Source: Clostridia bacterium (lineage in GTDB: Bacteria > Bacillota > Clostridia > Christensenellales > UBA1242). Taken from it: a stretch of DNA of 64,000 nt. Below are positions 1 through 8,703 of the stretch, in pieces. How positions within the stretch are numbered: the first letter of the stretch is position 1; each line of letters begins with the position of its first letter. Made by a program: the position numbers and the translations under genes. The stretch covers positions 369,919 to 433,918 of the forward strand of contig JAFXZE010000005.1 of assembly GCA_017541375.1 (NCBI GenBank), written 5' to 3'. The notes beneath the pieces are model-generated. The model worked only from the letters and a program-made list of their open reading frames with translations. It was not told where the DNA came from and ran no database searches.

Positions 1-1
1 A

Positions 2-76
2 TGGCAGGGGTGGCAGGATTCGAACCTACGCATGCTAGAGTCAAAGTCTAGTGCCTTACCGCTTGGCTACACCCCT
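2..76 (-). tRNA. tRNA-Gln (anticodon UUG)
   Basis: Read on the minus strand this folds as a full cloverleaf: acceptor stem AGGGGTG paired with CACCCCT, an anticodon loop CTTTGAC giving anticodon TTG, a T loop TTCGAAT and an encoded CCA end (plus-strand tgg at 2-4). It is the last of four clustered tRNA genes read right to left. Confidence 0.95.
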
Positions 77-109
77 AAATAATTCGGGACTTACACTTGC
101 GTTGCCCAT

Positions 110-184
110 TGGCAGGGGTAGTAGGATTCGAACCCACGAATGCTTGAGTCAGAGTCAAGTGCCTTACCGCTTGGCGATACCCCT
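110..184 (-). tRNA. tRNA-Gln (anticodon CUG)
   Basis: Cloverleaf with acceptor stem AGGGGTA/TACCCCT, anticodon loop CTCTGAC (anticodon CTG), T loop TTCGAAT and encoded CCA. It is very similar to the neighbouring tRNA-Gln(UUG), so the two isoacceptors probably arose by local duplication and anticodon change. Confidence 0.95.
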
Positions 185-212
185 TCGCTAAGCAAATGCT
201 TGCTTTAATTAA

Positions 213-289
213 TGGGGTGAACAGTGAGGCTCGAACTCACGACCTCCAGGGCCACAACCTGGCGCTCCACCAGCTGAGCTATATCCACC
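213..289 (-). tRNA. tRNA-His (anticodon GUG)
   Basis: Cloverleaf with anticodon loop TTGTGGC (anticodon GTG). The acceptor stem GTGGATA/TGTTCAC is preceded by an encoded extra G at position -1 facing a C discriminator base, the identity mark of bacterial tRNA-His. CCA is encoded. Confidence 0.95.
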
Positions 290-346
290 ATAACAAAAAA
301 TCATGCACTTTTGTTAACAAAGCACACTATAGTAAAGTGTGCTTAT

Positions 347-423
347 TGGTGCACCCAGAGAGACTCGAACCCCCAACCTTCACCTTAGAAGGGTGTTGCT
401 CTATCCTATTGAGCTATGGGTGC
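347..423 (-). tRNA. tRNA-Arg (anticodon UCU)
   Basis: Cloverleaf with acceptor stem GCACCCA/TGGGTGC, anticodon loop CTTCTAA (anticodon TCT, reads AGA/AGG), T loop TTCGAGT, discriminator A and encoded CCA. It is first in the transcriptional order of the minus-strand tRNA group. Confidence 0.93.
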
Positions 424-723
424 AAGACCTCCATACTCTATGGTTGACTTACATAAGTCACCTAGATATATTATCATATTTTATTTTTTTAGTCAACATA
501 TATTTACAAAGTTTTTAAAAAATTTTTAGTTTGGTTAGCGATTTAGCAAAAAAAAATGTTTTGAATTTAGTTTTATATAGTGTCATTTAAATAAATAGTT
601 GCATATAAAATATTTTAGTTTCATTTTTGTGTTTATTTTTGTCAAATTTTTTCATAATTTGACGCAATTTAGTTGACAATTATTCATAAAAATGTAACAC
701 TACTTGCGTTAAGGAGGTGCGTT
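424..723. other. AT-rich intergenic region
   Basis: About 300 bases of very AT-rich DNA between the tRNA group and the divergent surface-protein gene. It must hold the promoters of both units. TTGAC-like boxes lie at 659-664 and 673-679, but no convincing -10 box could be fixed. A strong ribosome-binding site AAGGAGGTG is at 711-719. No short gene is visible. Confidence 0.5.
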
Positions 724-3700
724 ATGACCAATACAAAAAGATTAAACTTATTCGCAATAATTTCAATGATAATTTTGCCATTGTCGTTTGCTTGCGGATT
801 TTTGTTTATACAAAATATAGAGTCAAAAGCTGATGTTGCTTATGCTGACGAAACAAATATTACAGCTCCGTATATTGCGACAATCAATCAAGTTCCTAGG
901 GCTGTAGAAAATCTAACATATAATGGAACAGCACAAGCGTTGGTTACTCCAGCCACCAGCATAAATGGAGTGATAAAATATAGCTTGGATGGCGGAGAGT
1001 GGGATAGCACGATTCCAAAAGCTACCGAAGCGGGGACTTATGTGGTAAAATGCAAGGCCGTTGGAGATGGAATGGTGTATGCAGATTCTATAGAAGTAAG
1101 TGTTGAAGTTAGCATTTTGCCAGCAACAGACAACGAATATTTATATGCATATACCAATTATATAAACGGGTGGACATATGGTGATACTCCATCTAAACCC
1201 AGAATAAAAGTAAGATATGGTGAGCTAGTTGTAGAATATGCGCTAATGTACGGTGAAAATGCTGGTGTTTATTCAACTGAAATTCCTACTAATGCGGGAT
1301 TTTATAAGGTGAGAGTTAGTTGTCCTGCTACGGCAAACTATAATGGATTAGACTATCGTGAGAGTTCATTCTTTATATCTAGAAAGATTATAGATGTGCC
1401 AGAGATAGAAGTACAAGATTTTATGTACGATGGCTCGACTAAGATAATAGAGGTACCTGAGAGTGAATATTACTATGTAGTAGATGATAGCAATATTATC
1501 TCGGAGGCTGGTGAATACAGCTTGGTAATCAGATTAACTGATAGATTAAATTATAAATGGAATACTTCAGCTGGAGTAGTGTTTAATACACTAGAGAGAG
1601 ATTTGCATTATGACTTTAGTGTGGCAGCAAAGACTCCTGCAGCCTTTGTAACACTGCCTACTATAGATGAAACTTTGGTTTATTCTGGAGAGGAGATCCC
1701 ATTATTGCTAACCGGAGGAGAAGCAACTAACGGTGTGGCAAAATATAGATTGGCTGGCGGAGAGTGGACTACAGACTATAGTGCGATTACTGCAAAAAAT
1801 GTGGGAAGCTACATAGTAGAATACATGGTAGAGGCAGATATCAATAGCTTAGAATATTGTGATTCTATGATTTATTCTCAAGAGATTGTGATATCGCCTG
1901 TAGTTGTGGCTAAGCCAATTTTAGACGAGAGAGAATTTATTTTTAATGGTAGAGAACAAACATACAATGTGGATATAGTTACAGGGGCAGAGCTTTGTGA
2001 AGATAGTGATATGTTTACACAAACTAATGTAGGATATTATCTTATCAAAATAAAGCTATGTGATACAGAAAACTACATTTGGGATGATGGAACAACCGAT
2101 GAATTGGCATTTAATTTCGTCATAAATCCATATGAGGTGACTATTGTTTGGACACAAGACTTTGTGTACAATGGTGAAACTCAAAATGTTGAGGCATATT
2201 ACTTGGATGTAGAAGGTAGTAGAGTAGATTTGGTTGTTTCGGTGATGGGAGAATTAACAAACGCAGGCGATTACCAAGCAACTGCAAGTTTTGCTAATGA
2301 AGAGACAAACTACATTTTACCTAATGACACCGACACGACAATCACTATAAGTAAAGCTATGTCACAGTTTGGAACACAACCTAGGGGAGTGAGTGCTATA
2401 TATAGTGACGAGATGATCGATCTGGTAGTGGCAGGCACAACTGACTGTGGTGTGATGGTTTATAGCATAGACAACGAGACTTGGAGTGAATCTATTCCAC
2501 AGGCGAGCGAAAAAGGTAATTATGAAGTTTATTGTAAGATTGTAGGTGACGAAAATCATTATGATTCTGAAATAATCACAGTTTTCTCAGCTATTTCGGA
2601 TATGACATTTAGTGTAATGCCTACAGCTATTGTTGGTTTGGAGTATGATGGGGTAAGTCATCTGCTTATCACGCCAGCAGTTAGTACGGAGACTGATAGT
2701 GTAGTAAAATATAGCATAGACGGCTCAAATACTTGGAGTGAGGATATCCCAACGGCTATGGATGCGGGCAAATACTATGTATTGTGCGCGATATTTATAG
2801 ATGGTACGATTACTACCCAACTCGAGGTGGAAGTGACTATTGCTAAGGCTGAGGCTAGCGTTATTTGGAGTGAAGGCGAATACTACTATACAGGCAGCGA
2901 GCAGATAATAAATGCAAGTTTTACTGACATTGATGGACAGATTATTAGCTTAGATGTCTTTGTGGACAGACCTTTTATTGATGCTGGTGAATATTTAGCA
3001 AGAATCCATTCAAATGAGATAACAAATTATGCTCTGCTTGGTGACAGTAAGACGGTAACAATTCTGCCAGTAGTAGCTGAGTTTGTTGTAGCTCCAAAAG
3101 CGAAAAACATTCGTTATGAATCAGACCAAGTTTTTGACCTAATTGAAAAAGCTGAAAGTAATGATGGAATAGTAATGTATAGCCTTGATGGAGAAGTGTG
3201 GAGCGCTGATGTGCCTACAGCAAGTGAAATGGGCACATACAAGGTGCTGGTAAAAATTGAGCCAGACTCCAATCACTTGGCTGGAGAAGTCGTAGAGCTT
3301 ATCACCACAATAGCTGATGTGGCATTTAGCGTTTTACCAACGGCTATAGATGGGCTAGTTTATGATGGAATAGCTCATACATTGATTACAAGTGCACAGT
3401 GTGATGCAGTGTATGGTGAAGTAAGATATAGCATAGATAATGGACTAAATTGGACTATATATGAGCCTACTGCTATCGATGCAGGCGTATATGAGGTTTG
3501 GGTAGCTATCTTCAATGGAGAGCAAAAGCTTTTACAAGTGGATGTGATAGCAACTTTATCACCTAAAGTAGTAGAGATAAACTGGGCTAAAGATGACTTT
3601 ACTTATAATGGCACAATTCAAGAAATTTACATTTGTTATGCTGATATAAATGGATTTAGTATTCAATTAGCTACAATCGCTGATTCAGAATTTAAAGATG

Positions 3701-5439
3701 CTGGAGAATATGAGATAACAGTGGACTTTAAAAATGGAGAAATAAACTACTGCTTGCCTAGCACTACATCTCGTGTTTATACCATGAAAAAAGCTGTTGC
3801 ACACTTTGCCACTTTGCCTGCTAGCATCAGCGCAAAATATGAGGCTGGAGAAACATATGAGCTAGTTATTTCGGGAGAAACTCAAGATGGTGTAGTGATG
3901 TATAGCTTGGATGGCGAAGAGTGGAGTAGCGAAGTGCCAAGTTCTAGTATAGTAGGAAAGTACACTGTTTTAGCAAAAGTATCTGGAGATAATAACCACC
4001 TAGATAGTGAAATAATTGAGCTATATAGTACTATCTATAATGTGACATTTAGCATTTTGCCTACAGCAGTAGAAAATCTTGTGTATAATGGTAATAGCCA
4101 AACGCTGATTACTCAAGCAATTTGCTCTGACGATGAGTTTGTGGCAAAGTATAGATTGAGTATGAATGAAGACTGGAGTGAAGTTTTACCCACCAGAATA
4201 AATGCCGGTAGCTACACAGTGATGTGTGCCGCTGTAAATGGCGATGAGGTGGTAGAGCAAGAAGCTGTGACAGTAAAAATAATGCCCAAGGTGGTGACTA
4301 TTAATTGGGCGGAGAACAATTTTGTATACAACGGAAATGAACAAAAAATCAACGCAAATTACACCGATGTAAATGGCAACAAAGTTGACCTAAGTGTAAG
4401 AGTAAACAAAGTATTTAAAAATGTGGCATCTAATTATGAAGCCACAGTAAGCTTTGCGTTGCTTACTACAAACTACACTCTACCTAATGTGATTACTCGA
4501 ATATACACAATTGAGCCCAAAGAAATAGAAATTATCTGGAGTTATAATAATTATACTTACAATGGTGAAGTGCAAACAATAGAGGCAAACTATTTAGATG
4601 TAAATCAAAACTTAGTCGCTCTGTCAGTAACAACAAATGCTCCATTCTGCGTGGCGGGTGAATATACTGCAACAGCAGACTTTAAATGGGCTGAAACAAA
4701 CTATTGCTTGCCAGCTGAAGTTACAAAACAATTTAATATGAAAAAGTATTTAGTAACAAAGCCTAATGAGGATAGCACAGTATATTATTACACAGGTAAT
4801 TCAATAACTTATGTGATAGCAGAAAGTGCTTATTACACAGTGTCTGGAAATGTAGTGCAAAATGTGGGCAGATATAATGTGGTAGTCACACTTACAGATA
4901 AAGCTAATACTGCATGGAGTGATCAGACCTCAGAAAACCTTATTTATCGATTTGAAGTAATCCAGACATTTAGAGTAATGGATAAAGAGAATAATGATGA
5001 AGCGGTAGTCGCAAAATATGCTTCTGTTGATAGCGTGTCAGATAACTTTAAAAATGTTGAGCCAACTGTTGATGTGAAAGAAGTAATAGAAATATCAAAT
5101 ATTTCTGAAGAAGCTACTCACAAAGTGGTTATGACCAAAAAAGCTGAGTGGGGAGAGAATTTTGAGTTGGTATTGATTGAGGGAAATACTATGACTTTGT
5201 TGCCCTACACTATCACAACTGGTGAAAATGGGGAGCAAGTAGTGAATTTTGAAGTAAGCAAGCAAGGAAAACTTGCAGTTATCAAAACTAATCAAACAGC
5301 TCAAGAAGACAACGCATCAGCAAAAGAAAGCAATAATGCTCATGTATGGATTTGGATAATCTGTTTTGTAGTGATTGCTGGAGGAATGATTTTGGCAATA
5401 CTTCTCTACAGAAGAAATCAATATAAGTATAATAATTAA
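724..5439 (+). CDS. large cell-surface protein of about 16 MBG-type Ig-like repeats
   Basis: Predicted secreted, wall- or membrane-anchored protein of 1571 residues. The start at 724 is chosen over 673 because AAGGAGGTG sits just upstream of it. An N-terminal signal segment (about residues 10-32) is followed by roughly sixteen 75-90 residue modules of the MBG type, recognised by the recurring Y-N-G-x-x-Q/x and D-A-G-x-Y motifs. The C-terminus has one hydrophobic membrane segment and a short basic tail (RRNQYKYNN). Between about 2.1 and 4.3 kb the modules form a higher-order repeat of 239-241 residues. No LPXTG motif or enzymatic domain is seen. Such proteins usually act as stalks or adhesins. 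The role here is inferred, not shown. A hairpin terminator follows at 5547. Confidence 0.85.
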   Translation: MTNTKRLNLFAIISMIILPLSFACGFLFIQNIESKADVAYADETNITAPYIATINQVPRAVENLTYNGTAQALVTPATSINGVIKYSLDGGEWDSTIPKATEAGTYVVKCKAVGDGMVYADSIEVSVEVSILPATDNEYLYAYTNYINGWTYGDTPSKPRIKVRYGELVVEYALMYGENAGVYSTEIPTNAGFYKVRVSCPATANYNGLDYRESSFFISRKIIDVPEIEVQDFMYDGSTKIIEVPESEYYYVVDDSNIISEAGEYSLVIRLTDRLNYKWNTSAGVVFNTLERDLHYDFSVAAKTPAAFVTLPTIDETLVYSGEEIPLLLTGGEATNGVAKYRLAGGEWTTDYSAITAKNVGSYIVEYMVEADINSLEYCDSMIYSQEIVISPVVVAKPILDEREFIFNGREQTYNVDIVTGAELCEDSDMFTQTNVGYYLIKIKLCDTENYIWDDGTTDELAFNFVINPYEVTIVWTQDFVYNGETQNVEAYYLDVEGSRVDLVVSVMGELTNAGDYQATASFANEETNYILPNDTDTTITISKAMSQFGTQPRGVSAIYSDEMIDLVVAGTTDCGVMVYSIDNETWSESIPQASEKGNYEVYCKIVGDENHYDSEIITVFSAISDMTFSVMPTAIVGLEYDGVSHLLITPAVSTETDSVVKYSIDGSNTWSEDIPTAMDAGKYYVLCAIFIDGTITTQLEVEVTIAKAEASVIWSEGEYYYTGSEQIINASFTDIDGQIISLDVFVDRPFIDAGEYLARIHSNEITNYALLGDSKTVTILPVVAEFVVAPKAKNIRYESDQVFDLIEKAESNDGIVMYSLDGEVWSADVPTASEMGTYKVLVKIEPDSNHLAGEVVELITTIADVAFSVLPTAIDGLVYDGIAHTLITSAQCDAVYGEVRYSIDNGLNWTIYEPTAIDAGVYEVWVAIFNGEQKLLQVDVIATLSPKVVEINWAKDDFTYNGTIQEIYICYADINGFSIQLATIADSEFKDAGEYEITVDFKNGEINYCLPSTTSRVYTMKKAVAHFATLPASISAKYEAGETYELVISGETQDGVVMYSLDGEEWSSEVPSSSIVGKYTVLAKVSGDNNHLDSEIIELYSTIYNVTFSILPTAVENLVYNGNSQTLITQAICSDDEFVAKYRLSMNEDWSEVLPTRINAGSYTVMCAAVNGDEVVEQEAVTVKIMPKVVTINWAENNFVYNGNEQKINANYTDVNGNKVDLSVRVNKVFKNVASNYEATVSFALLTTNYTLPNVITRIYTIEPKEIEIIWSYNNYTYNGEVQTIEANYLDVNQNLVALSVTTNAPFCVAGEYTATADFKWAETNYCLPAEVTKQFNMKKYLVTKPNEDSTVYYYTGNSITYVIAESAYYTVSGNVVQNVGRYNVVVTLTDKANTAWSDQTSENLIYRFEVIQTFRVMDKENNDEAVVAKYASVDSVSDNFKNVEPTVDVKEVIEISNISEEATHKVVMTKKAEWGENFELVLIEGNTMTLLPYTITTGENGEQVVNFEVSKQGKLAVIKTNQTAQEDNASAKESNNAHVWIWIICFVVIAGGMILAILLYRRNQYKYNN

Positions 5440-5499
5440 AAATGAAATGCATATTTGATAAGCTTGAACCAAGTACAATAAGCTATAATTGTTTAGGTT

Positions 5500-5541
5500 A
5501 TAGGCGAAGGTACTGAGTTTTGCGATGCAGCGACGACATGA
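5500..5541. repeat. GC-rich short intergenic repeat, copy 1
   Basis: A GC-richer patch in AT-rich intergenic DNA. Positions 5522-5535 (GCGATGCAGCGACG) match 17477-17490 at 13 of 14 bases. Both copies lie in gene-free DNA close to a terminator. This copy has lost the right arm of the hairpin that copy 2 retains. Confidence 0.45.
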
Positions 5542-5546
5542 TTAAT

Positions 5547-5572
5547 AAAAAAGGCTCTTTGAGCCTTTTTTA
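5547..5572 (+). terminator. Rho-independent terminator
   Basis: Stem AGGCTC/GAGCCT with a TTT loop, flanked by A and T runs. It ends the MBG surface-protein unit. Confidence 0.85.
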
Positions 5573-5662
5573 TTAAATTGCCGGATTTGATTTTGTATTT
5601 TTTATGTAAATTTCGCGCAAAAATAATAAGATTATGATAAAATAGAATGAGGAGGAATAGTT

Positions 5663-6127
5663 ATGAAAAAGTTAGTAGCATATTTTAGTGCAACAGGAAC
5701 AACCAAAAAGGTGGCTGACAAAATAGCCAAAGTGATGGGGGCAGATATTTTTGAAATTGAACCCAAATTTAAGTATAGTAAGAGTGACCTTGATTGGACA
5801 GATGAGAATAGTCGCAGTAGTAGAGAGATGAAAGATAAATCATCAAGACCAGAAATAACTAAAAAAGTAGAAAACATTTCTGATTATGATGCTGTTATTT
5901 TGGGATTTCCCGTTTGGTGGTACACTGCGCCCACTATAATAAATACATTTTTAGAAGAAAACGACTTAACAAATAAACAAATGTATGTTTTTGTCACAAG
6001 CGGAAGTTCGGGGGTGGAGAGTACTTTAGCGAATCTAAGGCAGGCGTATCCCAAACTAAATATCAAAAAAGGAAGTAGACTTACCATAAATGATAGTGAT
6101 GGCGAACTAGTAAATTGGATAAAATAG
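5663..6127 (+). CDS. flavodoxin family protein
   Basis: A 154-residue flavodoxin-like protein, a soluble FMN carrier or NAD(P)H:quinone reductase-type electron-transfer protein. The N-terminal strand and phosphate-binding loop S-A-T-G-T-T (residues 9-14) is the FMN-binding signature. The segment G-F-P-V-W-W-Y (about 80-86) matches the second flavin-contact loop of the flavodoxin_4 group, and T-S-G-S-S-G (about 112-117) the third. Start ATG follows GAGGAGG. It stands alone between two terminator/promoter boundaries, so its redox partner is not indicated by neighbours. Confidence 0.85.
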   Translation: MKKLVAYFSATGTTKKVADKIAKVMGADIFEIEPKFKYSKSDLDWTDENSRSSREMKDKSSRPEITKKVENISDYDAVILGFPVWWYTAPTIINTFLEENDLTNKQMYVFVTSGSSGVESTLANLRQAYPKLNIKKGSRLTINDSDGELVNWIK

Positions 6128-6147
6128 CCTAGTGACGAGTGTAATTT

Positions 6148-6176
6148 TTGACATATTCTGCAATATGTGATATAAT
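6148..6176 (+). promoter_or_regulatory. sigma-A promoter, perfect consensus
   Basis: TTGACA (6148-6153), 17-base spacer, TATAAT (6171-6176), 33 bases before the GT28 glycosyltransferase start. Confidence 0.85.
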
Positions 6177-6209
6177 AGTAAATATTACGGAAGTTAATTA
6201 GGGGATGAA

Positions 6210-7316
6210 ATGAAGATTTTATTATTGACATGCAGTAGTGGGGAGGGGCACAACAGTGCTGCAATTGCAATATATGATGAGGCGTTGCGTGAGGGGCATG
6301 AAGCTGAAATCGCATTCTCCAATCATCTAGGGGAACCTAAGCGACCATCAGCATTCGATAAGTTTTATAATAGTTTGATTACTCACGCTCCTTCACTATT
6401 TGGAGTGATTTATAACTTAGGATTAGCTGCTAACAAAGTGCTTTTTCCTAATATTATCTATTGTGTAAATCGGTTTAATATAAAGAAATTATATCACTAT
6501 ATAGTAGATAATAAATTTGATGCGGTGATTTGTACGCATCCGTTTATGATGTCAAAGATGACTGCCATCAGAAAAAAATACAGATTATTTGTGCCTTCTT
6601 TTGGAGTTTTGACAGATTATACGTATATTCCCTTTATAAATAACAGTAAAATGGACAAATATTTTATTGCTCATGCAGATCTGCGTCCACAACTAATCGG
6701 ATGGAAAATTCCGATTGATAAGCAATGCGTTACAGGTATGCCCACAAAGCAAGAATTTAGCCAAAATGTAAATAAAGACGAGATTAGAAAAAAACTAAAC
6801 CTGCCACAAGACAAAAAAATAATATTGGTGGTGGGAGGCGCTGTTGGGTGTAGGAATATTTACGGGGTGTGTAAATACTTTAAAAAGCTCAAAAAAGATG
6901 ATATATTTATATATGTAGTTACGGGGCATAACGACAAAATGTTTCGTAAAATTACCAATAAATATGTGGAGTATAACATTATTCCCATAAGGTTTACACC
7001 AAAAATATATGATTGGGTAAAGGCGAGTGATGTGGTGATTACTAAGCCGGGCGGTTTATCTAGCTCTGAAATTGGTGTAGCAAATGTGCCAATCGTTCAT
7101 CTAAAAGCCAAATGGGGGTGTGAAGCAAAAAATGCAAAATTCTTTTCTACTCGCGGAATGAGTCGATATGCACTAAATAATGCTGATGCGGTGCGCCAAG
7201 CGTTTAGTATAATAAACCATAATGATATTGCAGAGTTTATTATCACCAATCAAAAGCAAAATCTCGATAAGCATGCAGCAAAGAATATACTAAAGGAGGT
7301 GGCAGAGTATGTCTAA
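6210..7316 (+). CDS. GT28 diacylglycerol glycosyltransferase (MGDG synthase / UgtP-like)
   Basis: A 368-residue member of the MurG-like GT28 family that glycosylates diacylglycerol at the inner membrane face to make glycolipids. The N-terminal S-S-G-E-G-H-N-S loop (about 9-16) is the acceptor-side motif of MGDG synthase-type enzymes. G-V-L-T-D-Y (about 133-138) and V-T-G-M-P (about 172-176) follow the family order, and the C-terminal nucleotide-sugar site shows K-P-G-G-L-S-S-S-E (about 275-283). Its 3' end overlaps the PlsY-like gene by 8 bases, so the two are translated together and probably both serve membrane lipid synthesis. The sugar donor cannot be told from sequence. Confidence 0.88.
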   Translation: MKILLLTCSSGEGHNSAAIAIYDEALREGHEAEIAFSNHLGEPKRPSAFDKFYNSLITHAPSLFGVIYNLGLAANKVLFPNIIYCVNRFNIKKLYHYIVDNKFDAVICTHPFMMSKMTAIRKKYRLFVPSFGVLTDYTYIPFINNSKMDKYFIAHADLRPQLIGWKIPIDKQCVTGMPTKQEFSQNVNKDEIRKKLNLPQDKKIILVVGGAVGCRNIYGVCKYFKKLKKDDIFIYVVTGHNDKMFRKITNKYVEYNIIPIRFTPKIYDWVKASDVVITKPGGLSSSEIGVANVPIVHLKAKWGCEAKNAKFFSTRGMSRYALNNADAVRQAFSIINHNDIAEFIITNQKQNLDKHAAKNILKEVAEYV

Positions 7317-7956
7317 TGAACTACTATGTACTATCTTAATTTTAGCTGGTTTTATCAGTGGGAGTGTGATGTATAGTGCGTTAATGCCCAAATTGTTTTG
7401 CCACAAAGATATACGCAAGATAAGTGATGATCACAATGCGGGAGCGTATAATGTGTTTAAGTATTGTGGCGTACCTTTAGGAATTGTATGCTTGCTTTGT
7501 GACATGCTAAAGGGCTTTATTCCAGTGTTGTTAGGTGTTTTGTTTTGTGATATTCACTCATTATTATTTACCTTTGTCATCATTGCTCCTACACTAGGTC
7601 ATGCTTTGGGTGTATTTAGCAAGTTCCAAGGCGGGAAATGCATTTCCACAATTTTTGGTGAGATGATAGCTCTAGTTTGGATTTCTCCAGAATTGTTTAT
7701 TTTAGCAACTTTGTATGTGATATTTTGCATCGTTCCAGGTATTCATTCAGATAGGATTCGTAGCATTATTACATTTTCGTGCTTTTTGGTGATAGCTTTG
7801 GTTGTCGAAGCTCACATGGGACGAGTATTTGTAGGGCTAGGGTGTAGCGCTTGTGCACTCATTAGTATATTATGTCATTTGCGAGTAAAAGATGCCCAGA
7901 TTGTTTCAGCAAAAATGGAGGCAAAAGAGGAAGAAACAGCTCAATTGCATAAGTAA
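7309..7956 (+). CDS. PlsY-like glycerol-3-phosphate acyltransferase family protein
   Basis: A 215-residue integral membrane protein with about five hydrophobic segments, resembling acyl-phosphate:glycerol-3-phosphate acyltransferase (PlsY). Three PlsY landmarks are visible: N-A-G-A-Y-N-V-F-K near residues 44-52 in place of the usual G-N-x-G-A-T-N-V-F-R; L-K-G-F near 69; and G-H-A-L-G-V-F-x-K-F-Q-G-G-K near 97-110. The last is followed by C-I-S-T instead of G-V-A-T. The substitutions suggest a divergent paralogue rather than the main PlsY. An AGGAGGTGG site lies inside the end of the upstream glycosyltransferase gene. The C-terminal 20 residues are acidic and polar. Confidence 0.78.
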   Translation: MSNELLCTILILAGFISGSVMYSALMPKLFCHKDIRKISDDHNAGAYNVFKYCGVPLGIVCLLCDMLKGFIPVLLGVLFCDIHSLLFTFVIIAPTLGHALGVFSKFQGGKCISTIFGEMIALVWISPELFILATLYVIFCIVPGIHSDRIRSIITFSCFLVIALVVEAHMGRVFVGLGCSACALISILCHLRVKDAQIVSAKMEAKEEETAQLHK

Positions 7957-7982
7957 TATATGATTTTATTTACTAAAATCAG

Positions 7983-8007
7983 AAAAAACACCTTGTAGGT
8001 GTTTTTT
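7983..8007. terminator. bidirectional terminator
   Basis: Perfect inverted repeat ACACCT/AGGTGT with A and T runs on both sides. It serves the PlsY-like gene and the convergent peroxidase gene, whose stop codon lies at its right edge. Confidence 0.9.
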
Positions 8008-8478
8008 CTATAATAATTTTTCTATGTCGGGTGCTATTTCTGATGGTGTGATTTTAGAGTCGTATCTAGCTACGACTTCACCATTTCTATCCACTAAAAA
8101 CTTGGTAAAATTCCACCTAATCCGTTTGCCTTCGCCTTTTGGCTGAGCTTTTAGATAGGCATAAAGTGGGTGTTCATTTTTGCCATTTACCTCTATTTTG
8201 CTAAACTGGTCAAATTTTGTGTTGAATTTTAATGTGCAAAATTCGTGGATTTCTTCATCGGTGCCGGGAGCTTGGTGTAAAAATTGATTGCAGGGGAAAT
8301 CTAAAATTTCTAGCCCTTTGTCGTGATATTTTTCGTACAATTCCTCTAGCTCACTGTATTGTTTGGTAAATCCACAACGCGTAGCTGTATTTACTATCAG
8401 TAATACTTTACCTTTGTAGCTAGATAAATCAGTTTCTTCACCTCCGCGTTTAGTGACTTTTAATGCGTACAAACTCAT
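8008..8478 (-). CDS. glutathione peroxidase family (thiol peroxidase)
   Basis: A 156-residue GPx/BsaA-type peroxidase reducing hydrogen peroxide or lipid peroxides in the cytoplasm. The peroxidatic residue is Cys35 in N-T-A-T-R-C-G-F-T, so it is a cysteine enzyme, not a selenoenzyme. F-P-C-N-Q-F (61-66) and W-N-F-T-K-F (near 130) supply the Gln and Trp/Asn of the catalytic site. The start at 8478 is preferred because AGGAGG precedes it and the promoter at 8503-8532 lies inside the longer open frame that reaches 8547. Electrons probably come from thioredoxin, as in bacterial relatives. Confidence 0.93.
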   Translation of the reverse strand: MSLYALKVTKRGGEETDLSSYKGKVLLIVNTATRCGFTKQYSELEELYEKYHDKGLEILDFPCNQFLHQAPGTDEEIHEFCTLKFNTKFDQFSKIEVNGKNEHPLYAYLKAQPKGEGKRIRWNFTKFLVDRNGEVVARYDSKITPSEIAPDIEKLL

Positions 8479-8502
8479 ATTATTTCCTCCTTTAGGTAAT
8501 TT

Positions 8503-8532
8503 ATTATACAATATAATAGCACATCTAGTCAA
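8503..8532 (-). promoter_or_regulatory. promoter of the peroxidase gene
   Basis: On the minus strand TTGACT (8527-8532), 18-base spacer, TATAAT (8503-8508), 25 bases before the chosen start codon. Confidence 0.75.
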
Positions 8533-8646
8533 ATGTTTTCTCGCCATAAAATGTTCACTATTATTAGTAAATCAAATCTGTAGGATTAATTAAAAACTAT
8601 ATTAGAAAAAATCTTGTAGAATTTTAGAGATTTTGTATTTATTTTT

Positions 8647-8675
8647 TTGTATTTTATTACATTTTATGATATAAT
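8647..8675 (+). promoter_or_regulatory. promoter of the large lipoprotein gene
   Basis: TTGTAT (8647-8652), 17-base spacer, TATAAT (8670-8675), followed by the ribosome-binding site AAGGAGG at 8692. Confidence 0.65.
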
Positions 8676-8703
8676 TTGTCTACAATAAAACAAGGAGGTT
8701 TTT

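Noticed and set aside
196..447. Open frame of 83 codons at the window start
   Set aside because: It runs through two tRNA genes on the opposite strand and has no ribosome-binding site.
673..723. Upstream ATG for the MBG protein
   Set aside because: It would put an AAGGAGG inside the gene and a charged, atypical segment before the signal peptide. 724 fits better.
8479..8547. Longer N-terminus for the peroxidase
   Set aside because: The extension contains the promoter TTGACT-18-TATAAT, and a good ribosome-binding site lies before the inner ATG.
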